Source of the DNA: Gymnothorax reevesii
Lineage: Eukaryota > Chordata > Actinopteri > Anguilliformes > Muraenidae
Direction: 5' to 3'
Length of the DNA: 64,000 nt
Assembly: GCA_029721435.1 (NCBI GenBank)
Contig: CM056573.1
Coordinates: 126,195,447-126,259,446, forward strand
The notes under the pieces are model-generated. The model was not told the origin of the DNA. It searched no databases and saw only the letters and a list, made by a program, of their open reading frames with translations. Positions 50,461-61,316 of the stretch are shown one piece after another. Both the position numbers and the translations under genes were made by a program. Position 1 is the stretch's first letter; each line of letters starts with the position of its first letter.

Positions 50461-52049
50461 TCAACCCCACAAAGGTGTTGTGCCCATTTTTAATCGTGGA
50501 ACCTTTAATATTTCAAATTACACATGAAAAGTATGGGGAGATTAAGGTTACATCTTTAAGGTAAGTGCATTTAAACAGTGTGGAGTTTCCCTTCTGTTGG
50601 AAGAAGAAGCCGTTGTGTACAGTGATAGTCTAGCCTGTCAGCTACTTCGCTTACGACGTTTCAGCTAAAATAGCGGGATCCAGTGGGTGTTGCTGTTAAA
50701 CGCCTCCTAGCTTGCTAACGAGCATTTTCATGACAAACTACCAATATTCGGCCAGATGTATATATTGAGGGAGTGAGCAAGCTAGTTGCCCACCTATGTA
50801 AAGCTGATAGTTGTCTTGATTACAGTGCTCGGTAGTTTTCCGAATTAAATTATCTCGCTAGTTCGCTACGTCAGCTAACGTTAGCAAGAGAGCCAAACTG
50901 TCGCACTATGTGCCACAGAGTCGCTATGTTACTAACTAACTAACTCTACTCTAAAGATAGTTGTGGTTTCAATTCAGACATGCTTTCGTATCTTATCATA
51001 TTTTAATATTTCTCTTCACTAGCTGGGAAGCTAATGACAAAGTTTAAGGGGCTGGTCTGCAAGTTCGGGCTAACGTTAGCTAATGCCATGACCTTTCGAT
51101 TTACTTTTGTCACTAACCGTTTAATTTGCGTGATATTTGAAACTGTTTAGAATAAGAACTTATAGTGGATCACTCATTAGTATTACTCATCAGTAAATCC
51201 GTGACCATAATCAGTAACCAACCAAGTAGTTGATACACCCACACGAGCAGTTGATTTGATTAATATTTGATCAGGTGATTTAATCAGTATTTGTTCAGTT
51301 TATTTTACTTGATTTAATCAATATATTTTATTGGAAACATAGTCCGTTGATTCATTTACATAGCTATTTGTATCCTATTTTCTAAAATTTTCTTTCTTTT
51401 TTTATGGGAATAATACCTCCATGTGCCACCAGTATTTTTTCAGATTATACCTTAGAGCACATGCAAACCAATAGGGGAAGGGAAAGATATGAGATAACTA
51501 GTGTAATGTGACTGGAAGGAGGTTTTTCATAAATGGCCATTTGGAACAAGTGGTGTAGTGCTCCTTGGAAGGACTATTCTTCGGGTTTGGGTCATTGTGC
51601 CATGCAAAGCTGGAAAAAAGTCTGATAATTTTTGGAAGATTCTGCCCCCCTCCAATTATTTGAAGACGGGGGGACCTCAAAAACATTAACATTCAAATTA
51701 TACCGGTAGCATGTAAGTAGCTAAACAGACTAACAAGGAATTAACTAAATGACAGAGCTGTATTGCTACAAATCCAGACCAAAAGGTGCGAATGTCCTCT
51801 CTTACTGGGAACCGACCTGGTGATGTGGTGGTATAAAACAATGAATTGGTGCCCCTTACACTCAGTCTTTTGTTCAGGCTGCTTCCAAGCATATTTTTCG
51901 AACTGGTTGACTGACATATTGCCTTTGTGGTTTTTGCCTGGCTTGAAGGGGCTTATATGTCCTCTTCCTGTTTCTGAATCTGTAGTGTGTTGGCTTCGGA
52001 AAAGCAAGTCACCAAGCTTTCACTGTTCTGTCTCTGTTTCTGGTCCCAG
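50461..52049 (+). other. TAF12 upstream region, probable 5' exon and intron 1
   Basis: A good donor AAG|GTAAGT lies at 50561, and 52049 ends a strong polypyrimidine tract and acceptor (TGTCTCTGTTTCTGGTCCCAG). A non-coding first exon ending at 50560 is therefore plausible. No TATA box or clear CpG island marks a start site. Confidence 0.4.
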
Positions 52050-52315
52050 CTGATCGGACTTTGGTCCCCCTTTGCGCCCCCCCTCTCGCTCGAGAAGGAA
52101 GCTCGAGGTCCTCTTGAGGCCACCGCTGTGAGGACTGGGCCCCGTGGAGTATGACCCAGTACCAGTCGCCTCCCAGCAGCATCATTAACCTGTCCACCTT
52201 CTCCAGCTCTGCATCTCCCCTGTCTGCTAGCATGGCTAACAGTGCCGCCGCCACCCCAGCTAAGGTGCTGGGGACCCCTGGCCCCCCTGGCCGAATCAGC
52301 CCCGAGGGGACACAG
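52050..52315 (+). CDS. taf12: TAF12 exon with start codon
   Basis: The acceptor ends at 52049 and the ATG is at 52151, so the first ~100 nt are 5' UTR. It codes for MTQYQSPPSSIINLSTFSSS through SMANSAAATPAKVLGTPG to PEGTQ. Donor CAG|GTATGG. Confidence 0.93.
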
Positions 52316-55300
52316 GTATGGCCCCCAGATCTGTTCCCTGTGCTCCTAAGTATTCTCCATGCACTCATATCTCTTCAATTCTCCCTGTGTCCCTCAGTAT
52401 TCTCTCTGAACCTTCAGTTCTCCTCATAAACAGCTCCATACATCGTCAATCCCTACAAATTTGTCTTGCCCCTTTTCCCAGTAAATTTCTGTCCTGCACC
52501 CCAGACTCCCTTTTGCACACAAAGAAAGATTGACGCCGTCTTCATTTGGGGTATCTTACTGAAGCGGTTCTTGGTAAACTTCTGGCTATTTAAGCATACA
52601 ACCTCAGCTTTCTAGTACTTCAGTTGTATCTTGAGATTTGCGCCTGCTGCCCCTGTTTTATTTTTTAACAAAAATAATGTTTAAAAATGAATTGGGTGCT
52701 TGTGGTGACATCACTTACGGTGTAGTGTGTGAGATCAGTTATGATGTCATCAATGATGTCATTGCTCATGCCTGCAGGTGCTCAGTAAGAAGAAGCTGCA
52801 GGATCTGGTGCGAGAGATTGACCCAAACGAGCAGCTGGATGAGGATGTGGAGGAGGTAGGTCCCAGCGGCCAGAGGTTCGAGTCTGAGTGTGAATCCTGC
52901 GGCGTATCTGTGGCTGGTGCTGATCCAACCCTGTGCCTGGAGATCAGATCAGTTCAGGGTTATATATGGTAGGCTTTCCATGGATGTTCGTTCTCAATGG
53001 CTCTTTGTAATTTGGCAGGACGGTAGCGTTTGGCTTAAATCCCAGAAATATCAGCTCCTAACATTTCACTCGAAACCTAACCATACAAACGCAGTACAAT
53101 AATTGCAGATCACATTCAGCTGCTAATTTGTGGAATCGAGTATGTCAAATTTTGTTTGGAGGAAAGACTTTCAGAGTGGCACATCTGCAGGAGTCGGGCA
53201 GCCCCGCTCTCGCTGTTGAGTGAGCTGCGCTTTGTTGGGGTTTGAATGAGAAGCTATGGGACTGTAGATCTCCTGGAGTAGGGTTTGGCCGTCCTGCGGT
53301 AGCTGCTTTAAGTTTGGAGTGAAAACCTCCAGGATTGCTGGAGTCGGGTTGGGCAGCCTTGTTTAAAGCACCTTCATGTTAATATCTCTCTGTGTATTTG
53401 TTTTAAAATTCACCCTTTCCTGACGTCACCAAAGCTGCTGCACTTCTTTTCTGCAATCTCCTTGTGTCAGGCATCCCCCCCCCCCATTTGCTATATGTTA
53501 CTGGGTTGGAACTGCCAGTGTAGATGATGGTTTGAAGTACCTAATTCTGAGATGTTGACTGCCTGTAAGAGCAACTCCAAGGCTGGTGTAAAATGAGTTG
53601 GTTTGGCGTGTTTCAGGCAAATGGAACCCGAATCTCATCTTTCCATCTCAAAGTGTATAGGATGCGTGTTTAGATCAACGTGCTTTCCTACCAGTGACAT
53701 TTGAATAGTACCCCAAAATTTCACATTTTATTTTTTTTTATACATGCACACCGTGTTCTCACCAGCGTATTTCAGCTTAACTGGCTATTACGCTGTTACC
53801 AGAAAAAATACGCCGTCTTGGCCCGCTACGCTGTCTTTCAAGCTGAGTGCTTGCAAAGTTTGAAACATTTTCCAGTAAAATGTATGCAAATTTTCATTTA
53901 AAAAAAACTTGTTTCTCTACTGTCGCTGGGTTGCTATGACGAACACCGCAGACGATTCCCGCAAATTGGCTATGTCAGAGAGCAGGTCAAAAACGAAAGT
54001 TCGCTATTCTGTCAGTAACATAAGGGGGTAGGGGACATGTTTAGAGTGATTTTATGTTTTATTGCTTGCGGTTTAATTGGACACTATGCATTCGTTTTAA
54101 CTAAAAAAATTGTGCCGTGCGGAAAAAGCACTTTCTGGGCTGAGTGCTGGTGGCGCATTCCGAGTGCTGGTGGCGCATTCCGAGTGCTGGTGGCGCATTC
54201 CGAGTGCTGGTGGCGCATTCCGAGTGCTGGTGGCGCATTCCGAGTGCTGGTGGTGCATTCCGAGTGTTGGTCGCCACCAACCAGCATCAGCAGCAGGGTT
54301 CTAGCTAGACCAATTTTAGAACTGGAAATTTTAGAAGTTGCGAAACGTAGTGAGCGAAGCCCTTGGGGTTTCACCCTTAAAGTGGGCCCAGGAAGCTGTA
54401 ATTTCAATTCAATTTTAGCCCCATTTGATGGCATTATTTATTCACAAATGAGTAACATTAGTGAATAAAATTTCATCAAATGTCACAAGTCACATTATCA
54501 TTCGGTCATGTATGATGTCCTGTATTTCAAGTTTCATTAAGTTTTAATTTGTATTATTTTGTATTTGTATAATAGTATACAAACTAAAGATGAATGAAAC
54601 CTGGATTAAAGTCATTGTTATTTGAATTTGATTGTTATTGTTGGCTTAAATGAGAAGTAAAAATATTCTGTGATCGTGAATAAAATAAATAGTAAACAGG
54701 TTTGTCTGTTGTAATCATTACAATTGTCTCAGTTTTATGTCGGTTTTAGGTTACAATTTCAAACAAATGTAAAAAACAAAACTTACCTCAGTTACTACTT
54801 TAGATAAGCCTCACTTTGTTGAACTGCTTGCACAATTTGCAAAACATTGACCGATAATTGCAGAAAGAGGTAATCTCACAGATAAGCCACGGACGTTTAT
54901 CTTTCCATTCTGGGTCAAATTGTGAAGCATGTTTCTGTTTTTTCTGCTTATTAGTCCACGTTTTGGCTCCGGTTCTGGGCCCCGCGGTGCTACTAGTACC
55001 AACGCCCGTACGCACAGCGTTGGCTACTTCTACAACACTGCCATGAGTCTCCTTGTTGCATTCTGCCTCACCGTCTCTGCTCCGCTTTGATCCACTGCTC
55101 ACAGAACTCGCAGCACCACAGAAATCCTGGGTTTTTCACTGTTGAGCCATGTTAAATTTTTCTAATCTCGCAGCAGAAAATGCATTAACAGTTCAGTCAC
55201 TATCTAATCGCCCGGCTAAAATGCACACAATACCTGTCAAAACGTCAGTCAAAACGTGCTTTCAATGACTATTAACCTTTCGCAAAATTTTTTTATAAGC

Positions 55301-58300
55301 TTAACGATACGTGTGAGATGTCATATTTTTGCTAACCTATCCCATAATAATCAAAACAACATCCGGGTTCGTTAAGATGCTTGCTAGACGTTTCATCGCT
55401 ACTTGATGCAAAATAGTGTAGACCATGTGATATCCACGAATGCGTGAGAGGCCAGGTTTGAGGGAATCCCAGAAAGGGATATCCCCATACCATGCATACG
55501 TTATCGTAAAAGACATGACAAGTCCAAATTTCGTTGATCAGTGGCTGATTTGATGCTACGAAAAATGATTAAATATCATTTTAATTCTTTAATAATTTGT
55601 TGAAATTGCAACATAATGGAAAACTACGACTCTGAAGGCTTGAATTACAATCAAATGTTTACATTTTCAACAACATGTCAGTTTATTTTTGGAAAATACA
55701 TGCTGGGCGGCACAGCTAATTTTTCATCTGAGTGCCGGGCGGATATTTGCGGTACCGGGCGGTGCCCACCGTAGCTAGAACACTGATCAGCAGAATCCTG
55801 CCTGAATTAGCATAACCCCTGAGTTTACATCAGAACCAACGCCTTTGCAAGTTAACCTTTAGCTACAGTTGTCCCAGGTATTATTTCAAGAGATTGAGCA
55901 TGCAAGATTTGTATTCTAGGTGAGTATATATATATATATCCTTAAACTGAGCCATCTAGTCTGTCAAATAGGCCTCAAAAAACCATAAATTGCCAGAGCT
56001 TCCCCCGCTCCCCCACCAAGGCTCTGCCCCGGCAGGTTTGGGTCATGTCCCACCCCACTACACGGCCAAAAATTTCTGGTGAGAACCGTGGCACTGTGTA
56101 GATTTTGAGAGATGGGATATTTTGCAAAGAAATATGGATATTTTCATCAAGCCTTTTTTTACTTCGGTCTTTTTCTTTACTTGATGCAGTTATCTAGCTT
56201 AATGATGTAATCCTGTCTAACTAAACTGGGTCTAGGATTACTGGGTTAACTGGATAAATGAACTGAGAAGAACCAGGAGTGTGTTGTATCTCAGTAAGTG
56301 TAAATTCTTCTCTCACATTGTTCCGCACACAGATGCTGCTGCAGATTGCAGATGATTTCATAGAGAGCGTGGTGACTGCTGCGTGCCAGCTCGCGCGCCA
56401 TCGCAAGTCCAACACGTTAGAGGTGAAGGACGTCCAGCTGCATCTTGGTGAGTCGGTCACAAAATATTTTTGGGATTTATTATTTATTTATTTTTTGGCA
56501 CTGCTGACTTTCCGTAGCCGGCCATTTGGTTAAAGGACAACATTCAGTGCCGCAGCACTGTCGTCTTCGTGTGGGACAGCTAGGAAGTTTCTCCCACCAT
56601 GGGATCCCTCGCCAGATTTTCAGCGGCTTTTTCTCTGTTCAAATCGCTCTTTGTTTGTTGTCCGTCCGTTAACAATTCTTATCACCGTTATAAGAAAACT
56701 ACTTGGTGAATCTTCTACAAATTCTGCATTCAGGTCTATAGTTGTGCTCCATGTAATTGACCGATCCAAAGCCCCGCCCACTTTTGGCTACGTCACAATG
56801 GGGCAAGCGGGGGTCTGACGGAACCTCGGACAACTTTCACCTCAGGCAGCCGTCAAGCCAGGCATTTTGGGTTTCGATGGTAAAACGATGTAACATGTAA
56901 CGGACATTTGATATGCCGCCCGTATTAAAGGCGTGTTTTTTTTTTATTTTTTAATTTTTTTTATTTCCATTTCCAAAACCATAATAACCTTTTAAATTTA
57001 TTCCTAAACTTATTTTAAATAAGATCTGAAACAGTTGTGAAATTAGTGTCTTTTTCATTGGTGATAAATCTCTCAAGATAATTACAATTTGCGACACAAG
57101 AATATTACAGAAGGCTCTTTTATCAAACAAACCTACACGGTTGTATTCTCATGCATTTTGCAGCAATATTCATTTGAAGGGCTGTAATATGTTCCATGCC
57201 AGCTAGTTAATTAGCCGTCCCATTGACTTGAATAGACCGCTGACAAACAACAAACGCTAGCGATTGATAACAGTCACCAGCGAGCTACCTTGGTACCCTT
57301 GCCGTCGCAGGGACTGCGCTAACTGGGCAGTTATTAAAATTAACAAGGTGGCTAACAAGCTAGCTGCTTGTAACTGGCATTCAACGACAATACTTCATAC
57401 CTGCATAATATTTAAAACAGTGGACAAGTCGCTTTGTCTGTTTATGCAGAGCTTAAAAAGACAGGGAGGGGAGAAAGGCTTGGCTATTAGCTAGAAATCA
57501 AGAGAAAAAAAGTTTTCTCTGTCCCTTCGATCTGTGCTGTGCAGTGATCATTTATGAGAGCAGTATTTCAGCAGGACAGGGGCAAAGATGAAGCTGAGGA
57601 AAGGAGTAGGCAGAGTTAACTAATGCTTCCTTTTAACAATGTTGGCATTAGCCATATGATTCAATATGAACAATTAGGTTGACGGCAAATATGCTCAACC
57701 AGGGTACAATGAAGTGAGGAAGCCAGAGAGTAATTTGATAACGTACACGGACATTCATCGACGTATCTCATGACGGGGAAAACTTATTAGAGGGTCATCA
57801 AAAGCCTTGGTCATGTTAACTTCACCTCAACAGTAACAGTGGGAGGCGGGGCTTGGGATTGGTCAATTGTTTGCCTCTCGTTTCTCCAGGCCACCTTCCT
57901 GAATTTTGGATTTAGGCTTAGTATCCCTGTCTCTGTAAAACTGCATGATATATCTCTATCAAATGTTGTATTCTGGTTCCCTCTAAGGGGTAACAGTCCG
58001 CCATGTAGTTTTTAACCTTGTGATAATCGCTGCCAGGTTGCAGTATTACTTTAATTTATTGGGCCTTCACCTGTTAAACTGCTGATGGTATCTTTGTCAA
58101 ATTTGTTATGCAGGTTCCATCTAGGATTTATTTTTATGTCTATAATTTTAATTAATTCTCACATTCAAAACGGCCACAATTTCCATCTTGAATTTTTGAT
58201 ATTAAGTTTTTTGTTACTATTCTCGGGAATCTTACACGAGGTGTCTTCCTCCAGTATTGTGCAAACAGGTTCCCTCGAGTGCAGTTCTGTACGATGTGAT

Positions 58301-61300
58301 TTTTGACCTCAGTTGATAGAAATTCCTTCTTGACTCAGAATATTCGTAGGGCTGTGACTATATGCACATTTTCTCACTGCAGTGAAAAGGCAACGTATCC
58401 CTGCTGTTTAGTGGTTTCACTGGTAATGCCCCCCCGCCCCTCAAAAAAAAAAGAATTAAAATAAGTAAAGATGATAGTAAATATAATTCTGTATTTTTTT
58501 TTTTTCTTGGACTTCACAAACCATTTATTCTATTTAAGAAAATGTATACAAGCAAAATAGGGTGAACTGCGAACTTTGCTGCGCAAAAAACTAAACCAAA
58601 GGGAAAGGCCGCATGCAGCTTGTAAATGAACGTGGGCAATAGATATAGAATACGTTGTTTGGGTAAAAAGTTACTTCTCCTTTTAATACACATTTTTCTC
58701 GACCAGTACCCGGTAAAGAATTGCAGGATTCATTTACTGAATAATAAATACTAATATCTTGCCAGTGTCTAAGATCTGATAACCTCCTACATTATGACAT
58801 TGTATGGATGGAAATCTGCTGAATAATTAGGCATGAAATTAAATGTTCTCAGAGTTCCATCTACTCGAAAAGCATTTTTTTTGAGTCAGTGTTGAAGGCA
58901 ACTGGCTGTTCGTGGTTTTTTTTTTTTGTTCAAAAAAAAAAAAAAATCAAACTGGGGCATTTTATTATCATTTCGGGAAAGCATTAATGATGACTAAACA
59001 TATTTTTCCTTGTCATCCATCTGGTAACTCTTGCGTTTAGAGAGTCATGCATAGCACAGACTTCCAAATAGGGTTGGGTTCAATTGCTCTTTTCAATTAC
59101 AATTACAGTTATTGTAATCAGATACTTTAATAATTGTAATTTTATTGAATTTATTTTATTGAATTTTTGTATCAAAGTAGTTGTAATTGAACATGCCGTC
59201 CAGAAAGTAATTGTACTTGTAATTGTAATTACAATCAATTGTAATTGAAAAAAGTAATTGAACCCAACCCTGCTTCCAATGGTACGTCCCAGCGGTAAAA
59301 CGAAATCCTGTTGCTCACAATAGTTTGGAATCTGGTTTGGGCACACGACTTAAAAGTGAAAACTTGCTTCTGGGTGTTAGGACTGCAAACTATGGCACTA
59401 TATTGTGAATTGGGAATCTACTCTGTGCAAATGTTCAGTTGTTATCCTGCGTGCTCATTAATCCATGATTTTTTCTACTTCTTCACTAAACGGTCTGTAG
59501 TAAAACCTGAACTGGATTGTGCGATTGAGTCTCTGTTCATCTCCACAGAACGGCAATGGAATATGTGGATCCCTGGGTTCGGCTCGGACGAAATCCGGCC
59601 CTACAAGAAGGCGTGCACTACGGAAGCCCACAAGCAGGCAAGTAATCGGCGTTTCAAACCATCACTGCGAGTGCGTCCAAACGGACTGGTGCTGGTGCGT
59701 GCCATGCATAATAATGCGTGCTGTTGTATTGCATGTGTGTGAATGGTTCAGAAGTCATTGGGTCTCATTCATGAAACGTGAGCAGGACGAATTTGTGTGT
59801 AAACTGTTCACAGATGGAAATTTACATGCATCTCCGCATTCATCAATATTTTAATACCTCCGATCTTTTTGTAGCTACTGACAAAATCTACACATGCTGC
59901 TGACCACGCGTAGTGCTTGTGTAAATTTAAGAATGCACATAAATAATTCTTGTCACTACTGGAAATTACTACTACCTGAAACGGAGGGGACTATGGGATT
60001 GCACTCTGTCAGTCCGTCCGTCCGCCTGTCCCTGTCACACCACTGCTAACAGATGAAAATAAGATGTTTTTTGTTAACATCCCTTCACCCTAAGTTATTC
60101 AAAAAATTCTTTTTTCCTTCTCTCTCTCTTTGTTTGCACCATGACTGACAGGCCTACTGGATGCATCTACACCTCCTTATATGGTGGTCATTGGGAATTC
60201 ATGGGCGGGGATTTATGCTAATAGCTGATTACCGGGAGTGCGCTGTCACTTTACGATGGATTGGCATTCATGATCATACACACGTGTTCACGATCAGATC
60301 AGAGTTTCCCGCGGTGTTCTTGAATCCAGAGTAGATTTTTAGTAACGTAGGCTTTTTCGTGCAAAACTACACACAAATTTACTAACGTTTCATGAATGAG
60401 CCCCATTGTGTATAGTTTATTGTCGTGTGTGTGTGTGTGTGTGAGATGAGTAACAGATAGCAATGGGTGTGTGCACTTGTAGTGTATAGTTTCGTGTACA
60501 CGGTATATAACGTCTTTTATTTGTGTGTGTGTGTGTGTGTGTGTGTGTGGGGTAATGTCTGTGCTGGTGAAAAGTATATGTGTGTGTTATTCATAGTAAT
60601 GTTTCTGTACGTATAACGTACGTAACCTGCAGTAATATACACTGCCTGGCCAAAAAAAAAGTCGGACACTCAAGTATTTAGTTGGAACCCCTGTAGCTTT
60701 GATTACAATGCATATTTGTCTTGTCATTGTTTTGACAACTATATGCAATGCCAGAACATTTCTTTTCGATCAGAAATGCCATGATTTTTGTCCAAGATCT
60801 TGTCTTCTCGACATAATGGTTGAACCACTCGGTGGTCTTGAGTACATCCCAATAACTTTTATTATGTTAAAGGTCAGGACTTAGTGGTGGAAAATTTGTT
60901 TGTGAAAATGATTCCTCATACTTTGTTTTGTCATTCATGGTTTTCTTTGCTAAATACAGGCCAATAACTTGCCCGTTCTGAAGTACTGTAACATCGTTTC
61001 CACCATCAGGGAATGTGTTTTCCGACATGATTTTGTAAGAAATGAATAGCGACACACTACTTCAATCAGGGTTAAAATGATTATTGCCATCTGAAACATA
61101 TTAATAACTGCAATAATGATCCAATTTTATAATTTGTTCATTAACTTCCAAACGGTGACTTTTTTTTTGGCCGGGCAGTGTATTTGAGTCCATTGTGGCG
61201 GGTGTGAGGTACAGTTTGTGTGTGTGATATATGGCCATGTTTATACAGGATGTCTAACACACTCCCCTCTCCTGTTACAGAGGATGGCTCTGATCCGCAA

Positions 61301-61316
61301 AACCACCAAGAAATAA
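52151..61316 (+). CDS. taf12: TFIID subunit 12 (TAF12), five coding exons
   Basis: Exons 52151-52315, 52778-52855, 56333-56447, 59549-59637 and 61281-61316 join to 480 nt plus stop, giving 160 residues; human TAF12 has 161. The N-terminal 55 residues are Ser/Pro/Ala-rich and variable. KKKLQDLVREIDPNEQLDED, MLLQIADDFIESVVTAACQL and LEVKDVQLHLERQWNMWIPG form the histone fold, followed by the basic C-terminal tail MALIRKTTKK. TAF12 pairs through this H2B-like fold with TAF4 in TFIID and with ADA1 in SAGA, in the nucleus. Every junction keeps frame. All introns are GT-AG except the last, which has a GC donor. The start ATG is the first in a Met-Thr-Gln context equivalent to the human N terminus. 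Confidence 0.97.
52778..52855 (+). CDS. taf12: TAF12 exon, start of histone fold
   Basis: 26 codons: VLSKKKLQDLVREIDPNEQL, then DEDVEE. Acceptor CATGCCTGCAG, donor GAG|GTAGGT. Nearly identical to the human protein. Confidence 0.97.
52856..54140 (+). other. TAF12 intron, first part, nothing certain
   Basis: A possible outer transposon end lies at 53745 (CACACCGTGTTCTCACCAG), with a similar inverted word near 56090 (GGTGAGAACCGTGGCACTG). That would bracket the minisatellite and hAT element below. Otherwise ordinary intron. Confidence 0.4.
54141..54272. repeat. Minisatellite, ~6.5 units of 20 bp
   Basis: The unit CGAGTGCTGGTGGCGCATTC repeats almost perfectly from 54141. The sixth unit has one change and the seventh is partial. 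Long frames across it on both strands are artefacts. Confidence 0.97.
54294..55785. mobile_element. hAT element, 1.5 kb, perfect 8-bp TSD
   Basis: The ends are CAGGGTTCTAGCTA and, reverse complement, CAGTGTTCTAGCTA. Identical octamers ATCAGCAG flank it (54286-54293 and 55786-55793). It inserted at the edge of the minisatellite. It carries the N-terminal part of a hAT-type protein on the minus strand but no catalytic domain. Confidence 0.93.
54800..55102 (-). pseudogene. hAT-type protein N terminus (zinc-finger region)
   Basis: 100 codons starting MSSGSKRSRDGEAECNK. The part FDPEWKDKRPWLICEI, then MFCKLCKQFNK, resembles the TTF/BED-like N-terminal zinc finger of ZNF862-type hAT transposases (consensus W....PWL........MFC..C). 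The His ligands and dimerisation/catalytic core are missing. Its location inside a perfect hAT insertion supports the assignment. Confidence 0.65.
56333..56447 (+). CDS. taf12: TAF12 exon, central histone fold
   Basis: Encodes MLLQIADDFIESVVTAACQL, ARHRKSNTLEVKDVQLHL and the first base of Glu. Acceptor CGCACACAG, donor CTTG|GTGAGT. The helices match human TAF12 almost residue for residue. Confidence 0.97.
56448..59068 (+). other. TAF12 intron, largely unrecognised
   Basis: Contains TGTTGTCCGTCCGTTAAC at 56655-56672, which resembles the short-tract heads of repeats elsewhere in the window. T-rich runs lie at 56936-56970 and 58493-58506, and a split A/T run at 58916-58946. Intermediate frames (57264, 58085) show no domains. 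Confidence 0.5.
59069..59272. mobile_element. hAT-type MITE, second GGTTGGGTTCAATT copy
   Basis: Same family as 1313-1499, with ends GGGTTGGGTTCAATTGC and GTAATTGAACCCAACCC. The flanking octamers CTTCCAAA and CTTCCAAT differ at one base, consistent with an 8-bp hAT duplication. Confidence 0.85.
59549..59637 (+). CDS. taf12: TAF12 exon, end of histone fold and basic tail
   Basis: Completes the Glu codon, then RQWNMWIPGFGSDEIRPYKK, then ACTTEAHKQ. Acceptor CATCTCCACAG. The exon must end at 59637 to join RMALIRK in frame, which places GC, not GT, at the donor. Confidence 0.96.
59638..59643 (+). other. taf12: Non-canonical GC donor of last TAF12 intron
   Basis: CAG|GCAAGT matches the U1 consensus at every position except the +2 C, the usual context for GC-AG introns. 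No GT near the boundary restores the conserved frame. Confidence 0.9.
59644..60639 (+). other. TAF12 last intron, first part
   Basis: GTCCGTCCGTCCGCCTGTCC at 60014-60033 follows GGAGGGGACTATGGGATTGC, another short-tract repeat head. TG microsatellites lie at 60425-60444 and 60521-60548. TCATGAATGAGCCCC near 60386 and TGGGTCTCATTCATGAAACG near 59760 are inverted partners and suggest a repeat between them (59758-60402). Confidence 0.55.
60640..61180. mobile_element. Tc1/mariner-type non-autonomous element, TA flanked
   Basis: The ends are CACTGCCTGGCCAAAAAAAA and, reverse complement, CACTGCCCGGCCAAAAAAAA. TA flanks both (60638-60639 and 61181-61182). A degenerate minus-strand frame at 60867-61055 is not recognisable as transposase. 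Confidence 0.88.
61281..61316 (+). CDS. taf12: TAF12 terminal coding exon
   Basis: Acceptor CTCTCCTGTTACAG, then RMALIRKTTKK and stop TAA. Identical to the human C terminus. Confidence 0.97.
   Translation, partial: RMALIRKTTKK

Noticed and set aside
54037..54468. Frames of 143 and 116 codons with repeated SAGGAFRVLVAH-type peptides
   Set aside because: They arise from the 20-bp minisatellite, which is open in all frames over 60-bp cycles. No start context or homologous domain.
59311..59742. 143-codon + frame overlapping TAF12 exon
   Set aside because: Only 59549-59637 is coding, by splice sites and match to TAF12; the rest is intron read-through.
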